This document shows positions 9,419 to 18,506 of a stretch of 64,000 bases of DNA, in pieces. A model generated the notes under the pieces. That model was not told where the DNA came from. It saw only the letters and a list, made by a program, of their open reading frames with translations, and searched no databases. Source of the stretch: Lachnospiraceae bacterium (GTDB taxonomy: Bacteria; Bacillota; Clostridia; Lachnospirales; Lachnospiraceae); assembly GCA_910575475.1 (NCBI GenBank), contig CAJTGD010000008.1, positions 1-64,000 on the forward strand. Direction: 5' to 3'. How positions within the stretch are numbered: the first letter of the stretch is position 1; each line of letters begins with the position of its first letter. Both the position numbers and the translations under genes were made by a program.

Positions 9419-10288
9419 ATGATCCGAATTGCGATCTGCGAGGACGAGCAGACTCTGTCAGCCCGGCTGTCCGGCTGGGTATCGTCGATTTTAGACAGAC
9501 ATTCCATAGCATATAGCATAGAAACCTACCAAAACGGCAGTGCCCTTCTGGCGCGGGAACCCTATGACATCCTGCTTCTGGACATCGAGATGGAACCCAT
9601 GAACGGTCTGGAGCTGGCTGGGAAGCTGCGCGCGCGGGGGGATGAGAGCCGCCTGGTATTCATCACGGCGCACGCACAGTACGCGGTTGACGCATACGAT
9701 GTACACCCGTTTCATTATATGATAAAACCTGTAGATATCGAAAAGCTGGAGAAGATACTCCTGCAGCTTCACGCTTCCCTATGCGAAGAGCGCAGCCGCG
9801 CGGTCATCGTCCGGCAGGGAACGGCTGTCCGGCGGGTTCCCCTGGAGCAGATCCTGTATTTAGAAGTCCTGGACCGAAAGATCTATCTGCACACTTCGGA
9901 AGAAACCGTCCCGTTTTACGGAAAGTTGGAAGACCTGGAACCTGCGCTGACCAGCCCGTCGCCGGCATCCGGCTCCACAGCCTTTACACTGCAGTACAGC
10001 AAAGCGCCGAATACTGCAGAAGCAATACCGCAACCAGGCAGTACGGTATCCGGCTTTGCGGCTTCCGCGAAGCACGCATCCTCAAAGGCCGCCGCAGTCC
10101 CCGCTCTCCCCGGAACATTTTTCCGATGCCATCGTAGCTACATTGTAAATCTGCGCCATGTCCAGTATTATGACAAAAACGAGATCCGCTTGGACAGCGA
10201 GGAACGCATCCCCTTATCCAAGCGCAGATACAAATCTTTCGGTCTGGCGTTTATGCATTATTTAAAAGAAAGCGGTGATGTACTTTGA
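9419..10288 (+). CDS. LytTR-family response regulator (AgrA-like) with an unusual insertion
   Basis: 289 aa. Receiver domain at residues 1-120 with acidic pocket CEDE, phosphoacceptor Asp 55 in LLLLDIEM and Lys in MIKPVD. The LytTR DNA-binding domain starts near 130 (VIVRQGTAVRRVPL) and ends with FFRCHRSYIVNLRHV and RIPLSKRRYKSF. Between the two halves of LytTR, about residues 172-231, lies an Ala/Ser/Pro-rich stretch that ordinary family members lack. The gene overlaps the start of its partner kinase by 4 bp. It probably controls surface or peptide-signalling genes, but no agrB or agrD lies nearby. Confidence 0.9.
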   Translation: MIRIAICEDEQTLSARLSGWVSSILDRHSIAYSIETYQNGSALLAREPYDILLLDIEMEPMNGLELAGKLRARGDESRLVFITAHAQYAVDAYDVHPFHYMIKPVDIEKLEKILLQLHASLCEERSRAVIVRQGTAVRRVPLEQILYLEVLDRKIYLHTSEETVPFYGKLEDLEPALTSPSPASGSTAFTLQYSKAPNTAEAIPQPGSTVSGFAASAKHASSKAAAVPALPGTFFRCHRSYIVNLRHVQYYDKNEIRLDSEERIPLSKRRYKSFGLAFMHYLKESGDVL

Positions 10289-11604
10289 GCGCATGGATCT
10301 GGCCTCTCGCCTGGACTTACTCATTGGGACTCCTGGATATTTTTCTGGAATACCGTTTCCTGAAAAATATGTTCGGCGCGAAATACCGTTTTGCATTTGT
10401 GTGGCTTTACCTGGGTTCGTTCCTTTACGGTCATTTGAATCAGACCTTTGTGCTGGCGGGCACCACCCTGGAAAATTTCATTTATCTCTCTCTCTGCGGG
10501 CTTGTGCTGAATATGCTGCTGTTCCATGGGAATACGGTCAAAAAGATTTTTTTCACGATATGGATGTACTGTGCTCCGGAGCTGGCGTTCTGCGCGATCT
10601 TTCCATTGCTCCACGCGGCGGCGGTGATAAACGGAGCAGGGTATTGTTCGGACGCGGCATTGGATTTTGCCGGCTTTGCCGCCCGCCTGGCGCAGTACCT
10701 GATGATGGAAATCCTGCTGCGGAGGATCCACCTGCTCCGCCGGGATTTTTCAGAGCGGGATGCTTTTTACCTCATGTATATCATCCTATTCATCTATGCG
10801 GCGGTAATCATGATACTGGATATATTTACCGGAATCGGGGAATGGAAGGAAGGAACCCTTTTACCGACGGCGGTGTGCTGCAGCCTGATCGCCGCGGCCG
10901 GGACGGGTCTCCATCTGTTCTGCGTCATTATGCTGGAACGCCGCCTTCTGGAACGGCTGGCACAGCAGCAATATGAAATGCTGAGCCGGCATCTGGAGAA
11001 CTCCGGGGAACAGTACGACCAGATGATCAAAATGAGGCACGACATGAAAAATCATGGGCTATGTCTTGCGCAGCTTCTGGAAGACGGAAAAGCAGAGGAA
11101 GCGCTGCATTACCTCACGGAGCTGGACATCCGGATGGAGGGGGGAGAAGCCCTTGTGCGGACCGGATCCGTTTATGCGGACGCGCTGCTGAATCCCAAAT
11201 ACCGCCAGGCACGGAAGCTGGGAATCGACATTTCCATCCGAATGTCCGTGCCGGGGGAGGAGCAGATCCGGGCCGCGGATCTCTGCTGCATTCTGGCAAA
11301 CGCACTGGATAACGCGGTGGAAGCCTGCCAGCGCGGGATCCGGGCGGGAGCGCCTGCCGGATGGATCCGAATGCGGTCGCAGATGCATCCCAACTACTGG
11401 GTGCTGGAGATCCGCAACAGCATCCACGAACCGGTGCCTGTAGAGCACGGGAAAATACGGTCCTCCAAGCGTCTGCACTTCACGCGCAGGCCGGTGTATG
11501 GGGTGGGTCTGCAGAACATCAGGGAGGCCGTGGAGCGGTATGAGGGCGTGATGGAAGTAGAGAGCGGGACGGAATTTTCGCTGAATATCATGCTGCCTGT
11601 GTAA
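10285..11604 (+). CDS. GHKL-domain sensor histidine kinase (AgrC-like)
   Basis: 439 aa. Six or so N-terminal membrane helices up to about residue 215, then the phosphoacceptor motif MRHDMKNH (His 252), an N-box ILANALDNAVEAC and a G-box VYGVGLQNIREAVERYEG typical of the HATPase_c_5 GHKL class. Translation starts at a TTG that overlaps the stop of the response regulator (TTGA), so the two are translationally coupled. Such kinases usually sense peptides at the membrane surface. The gene ends three bases before the remnant of a convergent Abi gene. Confidence 0.9.
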   Translation: MSAWIWPLAWTYSLGLLDIFLEYRFLKNMFGAKYRFAFVWLYLGSFLYGHLNQTFVLAGTTLENFIYLSLCGLVLNMLLFHGNTVKKIFFTIWMYCAPELAFCAIFPLLHAAAVINGAGYCSDAALDFAGFAARLAQYLMMEILLRRIHLLRRDFSERDAFYLMYIILFIYAAVIMILDIFTGIGEWKEGTLLPTAVCCSLIAAAGTGLHLFCVIMLERRLLERLAQQQYEMLSRHLENSGEQYDQMIKMRHDMKNHGLCLAQLLEDGKAEEALHYLTELDIRMEGGEALVRTGSVYADALLNPKYRQARKLGIDISIRMSVPGEEQIRAADLCCILANALDNAVEACQRGIRAGAPAGWIRMRSQMHPNYWVLEIRNSIHEPVPVEHGKIRSSKRLHFTRRPVYGVGLQNIREAVERYEGVMEVESGTEFSLNIMLPV

Positions 11605-11607
11605 CGG

Positions 11608-12082
11608 TTAAATTTTATATCGTGTAATTGCTTTCCAATTCTTTGGAAAACCCATCATATCAAGCAAAAGAGATTCGCTGATTCTTTGGCTGCCCTTTAG
11701 ATATTTTTCGATCTGTATGATCAATTGCCTTTTAAATATTGCCCCAGTTCGTGTTCATTTACATGTGAAAAGCAGCGGCTGATTTTTCCTTGAATCTGTG
11801 TATTCCCTGTTGATTCTTGCGTGAGTAGTTATAGTTTAAAACATTCAGATAGCTGCTCTGCAATTCACCGTGTTGTTCGCAAAATGCATAGGATAGCAGG
11901 CTTCGTACTTTCATTTCAATCTGGCAAAGATATTTGAGAAAAAGTTCACGAAGTTGATCATCAAACTGATACAACGCATATACATCCTCAAATGTGGTGT
12001 TTTTTATATAGACACGGGTCATTTTATCACGGAATGGATGCTTATATCCTCCGATCAAATTGAAATATCCTAAATCTTGCAG
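11608..12082 (-). pseudogene. Abi_2 (AbiD/AbiF-type) abortive-infection gene, degraded
   Basis: Minus-strand pieces match an Abi_2 protein in the right order. The frame 12079-11759 carries KLQDLGYFNLIGGYKHPF and ALYQFDDQLRELFLKYLCQIE; a stop codon just upstream removes the N-terminus. After a frame change and loss of the middle, 11733-11608 carries the family's typical end (IQIEKYLKG, then LLLDMMGFPKNWKAI). The longest surviving frame is 99 aa where the family has about 300. This was probably a phage-defence gene, now dead. It is AT-richer than its neighbours, as expected for acquired DNA. Confidence 0.75.
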
Positions 12083-12321
12083 CTTTTCCTATACGATAGT
12101 AATAAAAAAAGAGGGCCCGCAGGTCCTCTCTCGGTCTCAGTCCTCGCAAGTATCTGAAACCTAATCGCTGATTGTATTTTACTACTCAGCCTATGCTCTG
12201 CCAAGAACAAACTGCAGTTTGCATATGATCTTGAACATGAGTGAAATGGCTGTGGATAGTTAACAATCAATATTTAACTTTTTGATGATTTCTATCTTTT
12301 CCCATGTCAGGTCAATCCATC
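12083..12321. other. Intergenic stretch with a minus-strand terminator
   Basis: No convincing gene. A minus-strand hairpin (AGAGGACC-TGCG-GGCCCTCT followed by seven T) lies at about 12107-12137 and could end transcripts from the ROK gene. The open frame covering 12070-12270 has no coding character. Confidence 0.5.
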
Positions 12322-13458
12322 TCACTGCCCCGCTACCTCATTCAAAAATGTCTGTACAAATGGAAGCGCGGCCCCAATCGTGACATTATGCCGGGGCATC
12401 TTGCTGATACGGAGAAAATCCTGGGCCTCTGCAAACGGCGTCAGCTTCCGGATCCTTTCATACAGCGCTTCCAGATCTTCCTCCCGCAGATACTGCGCCA
12501 GATATCCCCCCAGGATAAAATCCGTATCATAGATCAGATGGAGCAGGTTCACCGCCTGCGCCAGATTGTCAAGAAATCCGTCCCACCGTTCCAGGAAGGA
12601 AGGCTCCTTTCTTCTGACCCCTTCAAAAAATTCATCCGGACTTTCCGGGCCTCTTAAAAGCGCGCTCAGAGAACAGAGCGTATCCATACACCCCCGTCTG
12701 CCGCAGTAGCAGAGCGCCCCGCCGGGATCGAGCTGAATGTGCTCGATGGTGGAGTTGTGCCCGTGCTTCCCGGTCAGAATTTCTCCTTTGGAAATGATCG
12801 CCGCTCCGAGATGTCTGCTCAGAGAGAGGTAAAACGCGTCTGTCAGCTCCCGCGACACCCACATTTCCGAGACGGCAGCGCTGTCCGCGTCGTGGATAAA
12901 TGCGCAGGGATAAGGAAGATATCGTGTAAAGTTCTCAATAGAAAGCCCGGTGCAGGAGAGAATCTCACCGTACAGGACAGTCTGCCGGTCCGGAGAGATC
13001 AATGCCTGCATGGCAAATCCGATCCCAAGGAGCTGTTCATCCGCCGCGCCGATGGAATCCTTAAATTCCAGTATTTTATCACATACCGTCTTAAAATAAG
13101 ACTCTTCATATTCATACGTAATCTCATAAACGGTCCGGTCAAGCTTTTCACCGTACAGATCGACCGCGATCATCTTCACTTCTTCTTTCAAGATTTCCAC
13201 ACCAATGCTGACCCGGTAGTCAGCCGTAATGGAATAGGCGGCGGCCTTTCTTCCTACATATTCGGTATCGATCTGACCGCTCTTGCAGATCAGCCCTTCC
13301 TGCTCCATGGCATTCAGGTTGGCCGTGACCGTTGGCCGGCTCAGCCGCAGGTCATAGGAAATGTCCTGCTGAGATACCTTATGATTCTGATAAATATAAT
13401 GATAGATCAGGCTTCGGTTGTTCTGCTTGATCTGATTGGGGGTAATGCTCTTTTTCAT
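12322..13458 (-). CDS. ROK-family transcriptional repressor (XylR/NagC type)
   Basis: 378 aa. An N-terminal winged helix at about 5-70 (SQQDISYDLRLSRPTVTANL) is followed by a sugar-kinase-like ROK fold; the zinc site CYCGRRGC sits near 250. The ATG at 13458 has AGAGG upstream; the TTG at 13476 is less likely. It is transcribed away from the SDR/kinase/symporter operon, and the 400 bp between them hold several matching inverted repeats, so it very probably represses that operon and itself until the sugar or sugar phosphate is bound. Confidence 0.9.
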   Translation of the reverse strand: MKKSITPNQIKQNNRSLIYHYIYQNHKVSQQDISYDLRLSRPTVTANLNAMEQEGLICKSGQIDTEYVGRKAAAYSITADYRVSIGVEILKEEVKMIAVDLYGEKLDRTVYEITYEYEESYFKTVCDKILEFKDSIGAADEQLLGIGFAMQALISPDRQTVLYGEILSCTGLSIENFTRYLPYPCAFIHDADSAAVSEMWVSRELTDAFYLSLSRHLGAAIISKGEILTGKHGHNSTIEHIQLDPGGALCYCGRRGCMDTLCSLSALLRGPESPDEFFEGVRRKEPSFLERWDGFLDNLAQAVNLLHLIYDTDFILGGYLAQYLREEDLEALYERIRKLTPFAEAQDFLRISKMPRHNVTIGAALPFVQTFLNEVAGQ

Positions 13459-13481
13459 GATGGAACCTCTAAACAATAATT

Positions 13482-13672
13482 AACTGTACGGTTGAATGAT
13501 CTAAAGATCATCCAAACAGCGCATCCATTCGCAAAATCCGTGCTATCGCACTTTTGCGTCTGCTGATGCAGCCGCATTTTGCTCATTCATGCGTAGGTTG
13601 CTGATCCCAAATATCGGTTTTATTGCAATGAATTGCATAAAACCGATATTCGAACCGCAACCGTACAGTTGA
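13482..13672. promoter_or_regulatory. Operator region: distant inverted copies of AACTGTACGGTTG and a central 41-bp palindrome
   Basis: AACTGTACGGTTG begins near 13482, just before the repressor gene, and its reverse complement CAACCGTACAGTT ends near 13671. Between them, 13610-13650 is an almost perfect palindrome with arms AATATCGGTTTTAT-TGCAAT and ATTGCATAAAACCGATATT. These are good candidates for ROK repressor binding and looping. Confidence 0.6.
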
Positions 13673-13683
13673 AAAATAATACA

Positions 13684-13714
13684 GATCGGTTATAAATTTA
13701 ATTTGTAAACCGAT
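13684..13714. promoter_or_regulatory. Second ATCGGTT...AACCGAT operator candidate
   Basis: ATCGGTT and its complement AACCGAT are spaced by an AT-rich centre of about 16 bases. The half-site is the same as in the 13610-13650 palindrome, which argues for one regulator reading all four half-sites, presumably the adjacent ROK protein. Confidence 0.5.
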
Positions 13715-13807
13715 TTAACAAAATAACATTATAGCACAGAATGATATAAAAAAGCTACTGTGCATCTTGCATAATTTTAGGGTCAAAAAGTTGTGAACTA
13801 TCACGAG

Positions 13808-13836
13808 TTGACTTTTGGAAATTTGAGGATTATTAT
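13808..13836 (+). promoter_or_regulatory. Promoter of the polyol operon
   Basis: TTGACT at 13808-13813 and TATTAT at 13831-13836 with a 17-base spacer, 58 bases before the SDR start codon and just downstream of the operator repeats. Confidence 0.6.
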
Positions 13837-13894
13837 GTAACTACAATTTGATAAATCATTTTACAAAATTAATTAAAAGAAAAGGAGAAGAATC

Positions 13895-14671
13895 ATGGGA
13901 ATTATTGAAAAAATGAAACTGGACGGGAAAAAAGGATTTGTAACAGGAGCGGCAAGAGGGATTGGAAAGAGCACGGCAACGGCATTTGCAGAAGCAGGCG
14001 CAGACGTGGCGATCGTGGATCTGGATATTGCGGAGGCAGAAAAGACCGCAGCAGAGCTGGCGGAAAAGACGGGCCGTAAAGTCATCGCGATCCGCACGGA
14101 CTGCACGGATCCGGAGCAGGTGGACGTCATGGTAGAGCAGGTTGTGCGGGAATTGGGAGGACTGGATTTCTGCCACAACAATGCGGGCATCTGTATCAAC
14201 GCGCCGGCGGAGGAAATGACCTATGCGCAGTGGAGCAAGGTGATCAACATCAACCTGAATGGAATCTTCCTGACCGATATCGCGGCAGGAAAATACATGC
14301 TGGCTCATGGCGGCGGCTCCATCATCAATACGGCGTCCATGTCCGCCCATATCGTCAATGTACCTCAGCCCCAGTGTGCGTATAACGCATCCAAGGCAGC
14401 AGTGATCCAGCTGACAAAATCCCTTGCCATTGAATGGGCGAAGCGGGGCGTGCGGGTCAACAGCATCAGCCCGGGATACATCGGGACAGAGCTGACCCTG
14501 AACTCACCGACCCTGATCCCTCTGATCGAAAAGTGGAATGAGATGGCGCCCCTGGGAAGGCTGGGAACTCCGGATGAACTGCAGTCCATCTGCGTATACC
14601 TGGCAGGCGACACCAGCACCTTTACAACCGGCTCTGATTTCGTGATCGACGGAGCGTTCACCTGCTTCTAA
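13895..14671 (+). CDS. SDR-family oxidoreductase (polyol/sugar dehydrogenase type)
   Basis: 258 aa, the classical SDR length. NAD(P)-binding TGAARGIG near residue 18, NNAG at about 90, catalytic Ser in IINTASMSAH and YNASK motif near 165. An Asp after the second strand (IVDLD) favours NAD(H). The sequence resembles sorbose, arabinitol or xylitol type dehydrogenases, which fits an operon with an FGGY kinase. AAAGGAG precedes the ATG at 13895. First gene of the ROK-controlled operon. The exact polyol cannot be told from sequence. Confidence 0.88.
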   Translation: MGIIEKMKLDGKKGFVTGAARGIGKSTATAFAEAGADVAIVDLDIAEAEKTAAELAEKTGRKVIAIRTDCTDPEQVDVMVEQVVRELGGLDFCHNNAGICINAPAEEMTYAQWSKVININLNGIFLTDIAAGKYMLAHGGGSIINTASMSAHIVNVPQPQCAYNASKAAVIQLTKSLAIEWAKRGVRVNSISPGYIGTELTLNSPTLIPLIEKWNEMAPLGRLGTPDELQSICVYLAGDTSTFTTGSDFVIDGAFTCF

Positions 14672-14783
14672 ATACGAAGGAGTGATATGGATTTCCGGAA
14701 GCGGACGGCAGAACAGAAGCGGACGGGCAACGGGCATGCAGTACATCCGCTTCCGGAATCATATATTGGAAAGTGAGGAAAAC

Positions 14784-16379
14784 ATGGATAAAAAAGAAAT
14801 GATCATTCGCGGAAAAACCGCATTGGGCATTGAACTGGGCTCTACCAGGATCAAAGGTGTCCTGATAGACCTGCAGGGAAATGTCCTTGCGGTCGGCATC
14901 CACGACTGGGAAAATTCCTTCATCGACAACATCTGGACTTACAGCCTGGAAGAGATTCACGCAGGGGTGCGAAAATGCTACAGCTCTTTACGGAAAGCTG
15001 TAGAAGACGCATACGGTGTTGTCCCGGAGACATACGGCGCCATTGGAGTCAGCGCCATGATGCACGGGTACATGGCTCTGGATAAGGACGGGAATCAGAT
15101 CGCGCCCTTCCAGACCTGGAGAAATACCAATACACAGCAGGCGGCGGACGAGCTGACAGAGCTGTTTGATTTTAACATCCCGCTTCGCTGGAGTGTGGCC
15201 CATCTGTACCAGAGGATCCTAGATGGAGAAGAGCATGTGAAAGCTCTGGATTATGTAGGAACCTTAAGCGCCTACATCCATTGGAAACTGACAGGGAAAA
15301 AAGTGATCGGCATCGGCGACGCGTCCGGAATGTTCCCGATCGATTCAGATACCCGCACATATGACGCCTCCATGGTGGAAAAATTCAATCGGCTGGTGGA
15401 GCCGCACGGGTATTCCTGGAAGCTTGAGGACATTTTCCCAAAAGTCCTCGTTGCCGGAGAAAATGCCGGAGAGCTGACAGAAGAGGGCGCCGCGTTCTTA
15501 GATGAATCCGGTAGCTTAAAGGCAGGGATTATGCTGTGCCCGCCGGAAGGAGATGCCGGAACAGGTATGACAGCGACCAACTCTGTTGCGCCCCGTACCG
15601 GAAATGTATCCGCAGGCACCAGTACATTTGCCATGATCGTATTGGAAAAGAAGCTTCGCAAAGTATACCGCGAGATTGATATGGTCACCACTCCCACCGG
15701 ATTTCCCTGTGCCATGTCCCATGCGAATAACGGCACATCCGACTTAAATGCCTGGGTAGGACTGTTCGGGGAATTTGCGGAGCTGATGGGGATCCAGACA
15801 AGCACCAGAGAGCTGTTTGAAAAGCTGTACACGGAATCCCTGAAAGGAGACCCGATCTGCGGCGGGCTTCTGGCCTACGGCTATTATTCCGGAGAAAATA
15901 TCACCATGCTGAATGAAGGAAGGCTGGCATTCCTACGTACCGCGGAAAGCAATTTTAACCTGGCGAACTTTATGAGGGTTCATCTGTACACCTCGCTGGG
16001 AGCCGTAAAAATGGGCCTGGATATTCTGATGGAGGATGAAAAGGTCAAGGTGGAACGGATCATGGGCCACGGCGGATTTTTTAAGACAAAAGGAGTCGGC
16101 CAGCGGTATCTGGCGGCAGCGGTAGGCGCCCCGGTCACGGTGATGGATACGGCAAGCGAAGGCGGCGCCTGGGGGATCGCTCTGCTGGCGGCATACCTGG
16201 CGGATAAAAGACCCGGAGAAAAGCTGGAGGATTACCTGGAAAACCGGATTTTCAAGGAATTATCCGGAGAAACGATAGCACCGTATGCAAGAGACGCGGC
16301 AGGCTTTGAGCTCTTTATGGAACGGTACAAAGCGGGGCTTGCGGTGGAGAAGGCAGCCATCGAAGCTATAGACTGGTAA
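14784..16379 (+). CDS. FGGY-family carbohydrate kinase
   Basis: 531 aa with the two actin-like FGGY halves: LGIELGSTRIKGVLID (phosphate-1 loop) at residues 14-29, GDASGMFPID in the middle, GTSTFAMIVL and GHGGFFKTKGVGQRYLAAA in the second half. It should phosphorylate a ketose made by the SDR in front, for instance xylulose or ribulose. The start is the ATG at 14784 with GTGAGG before it; an upstream GTG frame lacks a ribosome site. The third gene, the symporter, follows after 26 bp. Confidence 0.88.
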   Translation: MDKKEMIIRGKTALGIELGSTRIKGVLIDLQGNVLAVGIHDWENSFIDNIWTYSLEEIHAGVRKCYSSLRKAVEDAYGVVPETYGAIGVSAMMHGYMALDKDGNQIAPFQTWRNTNTQQAADELTELFDFNIPLRWSVAHLYQRILDGEEHVKALDYVGTLSAYIHWKLTGKKVIGIGDASGMFPIDSDTRTYDASMVEKFNRLVEPHGYSWKLEDIFPKVLVAGENAGELTEEGAAFLDESGSLKAGIMLCPPEGDAGTGMTATNSVAPRTGNVSAGTSTFAMIVLEKKLRKVYREIDMVTTPTGFPCAMSHANNGTSDLNAWVGLFGEFAELMGIQTSTRELFEKLYTESLKGDPICGGLLAYGYYSGENITMLNEGRLAFLRTAESNFNLANFMRVHLYTSLGAVKMGLDILMEDEKVKVERIMGHGGFFKTKGVGQRYLAAAVGAPVTVMDTASEGGAWGIALLAAYLADKRPGEKLEDYLENRIFKELSGETIAPYARDAAGFELFMERYKAGLAVEKAAIEAIDW

Positions 16380-16405
16380 GCCATTACAAAACAGGAGGAA
16401 AAACC

Positions 16406-17553
16406 ATGGGAAAATGGGGAAAGCGTATTGGATACGGTATCGGGGATCTGGGGTGTAATCTGGTGTTCAGCACCATGGCCTCGTATCTGATGGTATTTTA
16501 TACGGATGTATTTGGGATTTCGGCAGCAGCGGAAAATTGATCTGGGCCTATGTGACCTACTGTCTGCTCTGTACTGCGTACACGGTGGTCAATATCCCGC
16601 TGAATACTATCGTGCCGAGGCTGACTTCGGATATCCATGAAAGGGATATTCTGGTATCCACAAGAATGGTGTGCGCCATGCTGGGAACTGCGGTGGTCAT
16701 GACCATCACTGCCCCGCTGGTAGAATTTTTTGGAAATGGAGACCAGGCCAGGGGATATCTGGTAACAATGACGGTCTACGGGATTGCTGCAATGTGCATT
16801 TTCTTCATGACCTTTGCAAGCACAAAGGAGGTGGTTCCGCCGACTGTTACCCAGCAGCATTCCTCCCTGAAAGAAGATTTCAAAGGCTTGACCGGGCAGG
16901 CGTGGATCCTGTTTTTACTGAACCTGTTTTACTTCTCGCTCTATGTAGTCAGGAGCACCACAGTGATCTACTATTTCCAGTATAACCTGAACCGTCCGGA
17001 ATGGCTGTCCCTGGTGGGCATCCTGGGAATCCTCTCGGGCCTGCCCATGCTGCTGGTCCTTCCGGCTCTGGAAAAGCGGTTCAGCAAACGGAACCTGATG
17101 TTTTTCAGTATTTTTCTGTACATTGCAGGCGACATGCTGATCTTCGCGGGGAGAAATTCCGCTGCCTGCCTGCTGATCGGACTGGTAATCACCGGGCTTG
17201 GGATCTACGGCATTTTCGGGATCACATTTGCCATGCAGCCGGACGTGATCGACTACTCGGAGTATCAAAAGAACGCCAGTGTTGCGGGACTGATCGCCGC
17301 CTTCCAGGGATTTTTTGTGAAGGGCGGAATGGGGCTGACCAGCTTTGTTATCGGGGCATTTCTGGATAAGGGCGGTTATGTCGCGAATGCGGTCCAGACG
17401 GAAAAGGCGCTCTCATACATCGAAATCTGTTTTATCTGGATTCCGATCGTCCTGTGCGTGCTGATCGCGGTGCTTACATATTACTATAAGCTGGACGGCC
17501 TGCGGGATGAAATGACACGGGAACTGGAATCACGGCGGGAAAAAGCGCAATAA
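16406..17553 (+). pseudogene. GPH-family sugar:cation symporter, internal deletion and frameshift
   Basis: The gene starts well: AGGAGG then the ATG at 16406 and the typical N-terminus (GYGIGDLGCNLVF, YTDVFGISAAA). After 44 codons it hits TGA at 16538-16540. In another frame the second transmembrane block resumes at once with SGKLIWAYVTY and then runs intact for 338 codons to TAA at 17551 (including DVIDYSEYQKNASVAGL, a family signature). The roughly 50-60 residues between these parts, covering helices 2-3, are missing. The joint is GGCAGCAGCGG, which could come from either side. Without it the operon lacks its transporter unless another one substitutes. Confidence 0.85.
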
Positions 17554-17609
17554 ATCAATACGTGCTGTGATATGAGAGAACTCAGTGAAATATATGGAGG
17601 AAAGACAAA

Positions 17610-18275
17610 ATGGATCATACAGGCGCAATTTTCGATATGGACGGAGTGCTGTTTGACACGGAACGGGTCTATCAGCAGACCTGGCATGAACTGGCCGGAG
17701 AACGGCAGATCAATCTTGGCAGCGGATTTTTAAAGGCGATCACAGGCACGAATGGGGAACGTATGCGCAGGGTAGTGGAGGAATACTATCAGGTTTCGGA
17801 CGGACTTGCCGTGATGGAAGAATGCATGAAAAGAATGCGTGAAAAGCTGGCGGCCCACATTCCTGTCAAGGACGGGGTGCCTGAGATCCTACATTTTTTC
17901 CGGGAGCAGGGCGTGCGCATGGCGGTGGCCAGCAGCAGCCTCCCCGGGCAGATCGAAGCCAACCTGCGGGGAGCGGGGATCCGGGATTACTTCGACGCAG
18001 TGGTCAGCGGGACGGAGGTGGAGTGCGGAAAGCCGGCTCCGGATATCTTCCTGTGCGCGGCGGAACGGATCGGGTGCAGAGCAGAGGACTGCTTTGTATT
18101 CGAGGACAGCGAAAACGGAGTCCGGGCAGGACACGCGGCAGGCTGCATCACGGTCATGGTTCCCGACATGATCGACCCCTCCGAAACGATCCGGCCATAT
18201 TGCGCCTGGATCTGCAGAGATTTTTTTGAAGTACGCGGGAAAATAGACAGGATCCGCAGTCATTTCTCCGTATAA
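17610..18275 (+). CDS. HAD-superfamily phosphatase (beta-phosphoglucomutase-like)
   Basis: 221 aa. HAD motif I is FDMDGVLFDTE (nucleophile Asp at about 9), motif II ASSS, motif III Lys in CGKPAPDIF, motif IV FEDSENGV. A helical cap sits after motif I, subclass I as in beta-phosphoglucomutase and sugar-phosphate phosphatases. TATGGAGG precedes the ATG. As the last gene of the polyol operon it likely removes or moves a phosphate on a pathway intermediate (inference). Confidence 0.85.
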   Translation: MDHTGAIFDMDGVLFDTERVYQQTWHELAGERQINLGSGFLKAITGTNGERMRRVVEEYYQVSDGLAVMEECMKRMREKLAAHIPVKDGVPEILHFFREQGVRMAVASSSLPGQIEANLRGAGIRDYFDAVVSGTEVECGKPAPDIFLCAAERIGCRAEDCFVFEDSENGVRAGHAAGCITVMVPDMIDPSETIRPYCAWICRDFFEVRGKIDRIRSHFSV

Positions 18276-18305
18276 CCAAAAAATGAAGAGAAACCAGAAT
18301 ATTCC

Positions 18306-18334
18306 TTGACAACTTGTACTGCATTTGCTAGTAT
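18306..18334 (+). promoter_or_regulatory. Promoter of the transglutaminase-like gene
   Basis: TTGACA at 18306 and TAGTAT at 18329 with 17 bases between. It lies just upstream of the RAT leader at 18357. Confidence 0.7.
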
Positions 18335-18356
18335 TAGTCTAAAGAAATATTCGACT

Positions 18357-18435
18357 GGGTTGTTACTCAAGGCAGGCAAAACCAGATTTTAAAGAGATAA
18401 ATTTGTTTTATGTCTTTAAAATCTGGTTTTATTTT
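18357..18435 (+). promoter_or_regulatory. RAT-type antiterminator leader overlapping a terminator (copy 1)
   Basis: GGGTTGTTACTC then GGCAGGCAAAACC (18357-18383) matches the ribonucleic antiterminator element bound by LicT/BglG proteins. Its 3' end overlaps the start of an 18-bp terminator stem (AAAACCAGATTTTAAAGA with its complement, 18378-18430) followed by T-rich sequence. A nearly identical element lies at 19793. Confidence 0.85.
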
Positions 18436-18506
18436 TCCTAAAAAACGACGGTGCAAAGAACCATCGGAATCGTTTGGGGATGAGGGAAGAATGAGAGGGA
18501 AGGATC

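Noticed and set aside
12070..12270. 66-codon minus-strand ORF
   Set aside because: It is out of frame with the Abi remnant, covers a terminator, and has an implausible composition.
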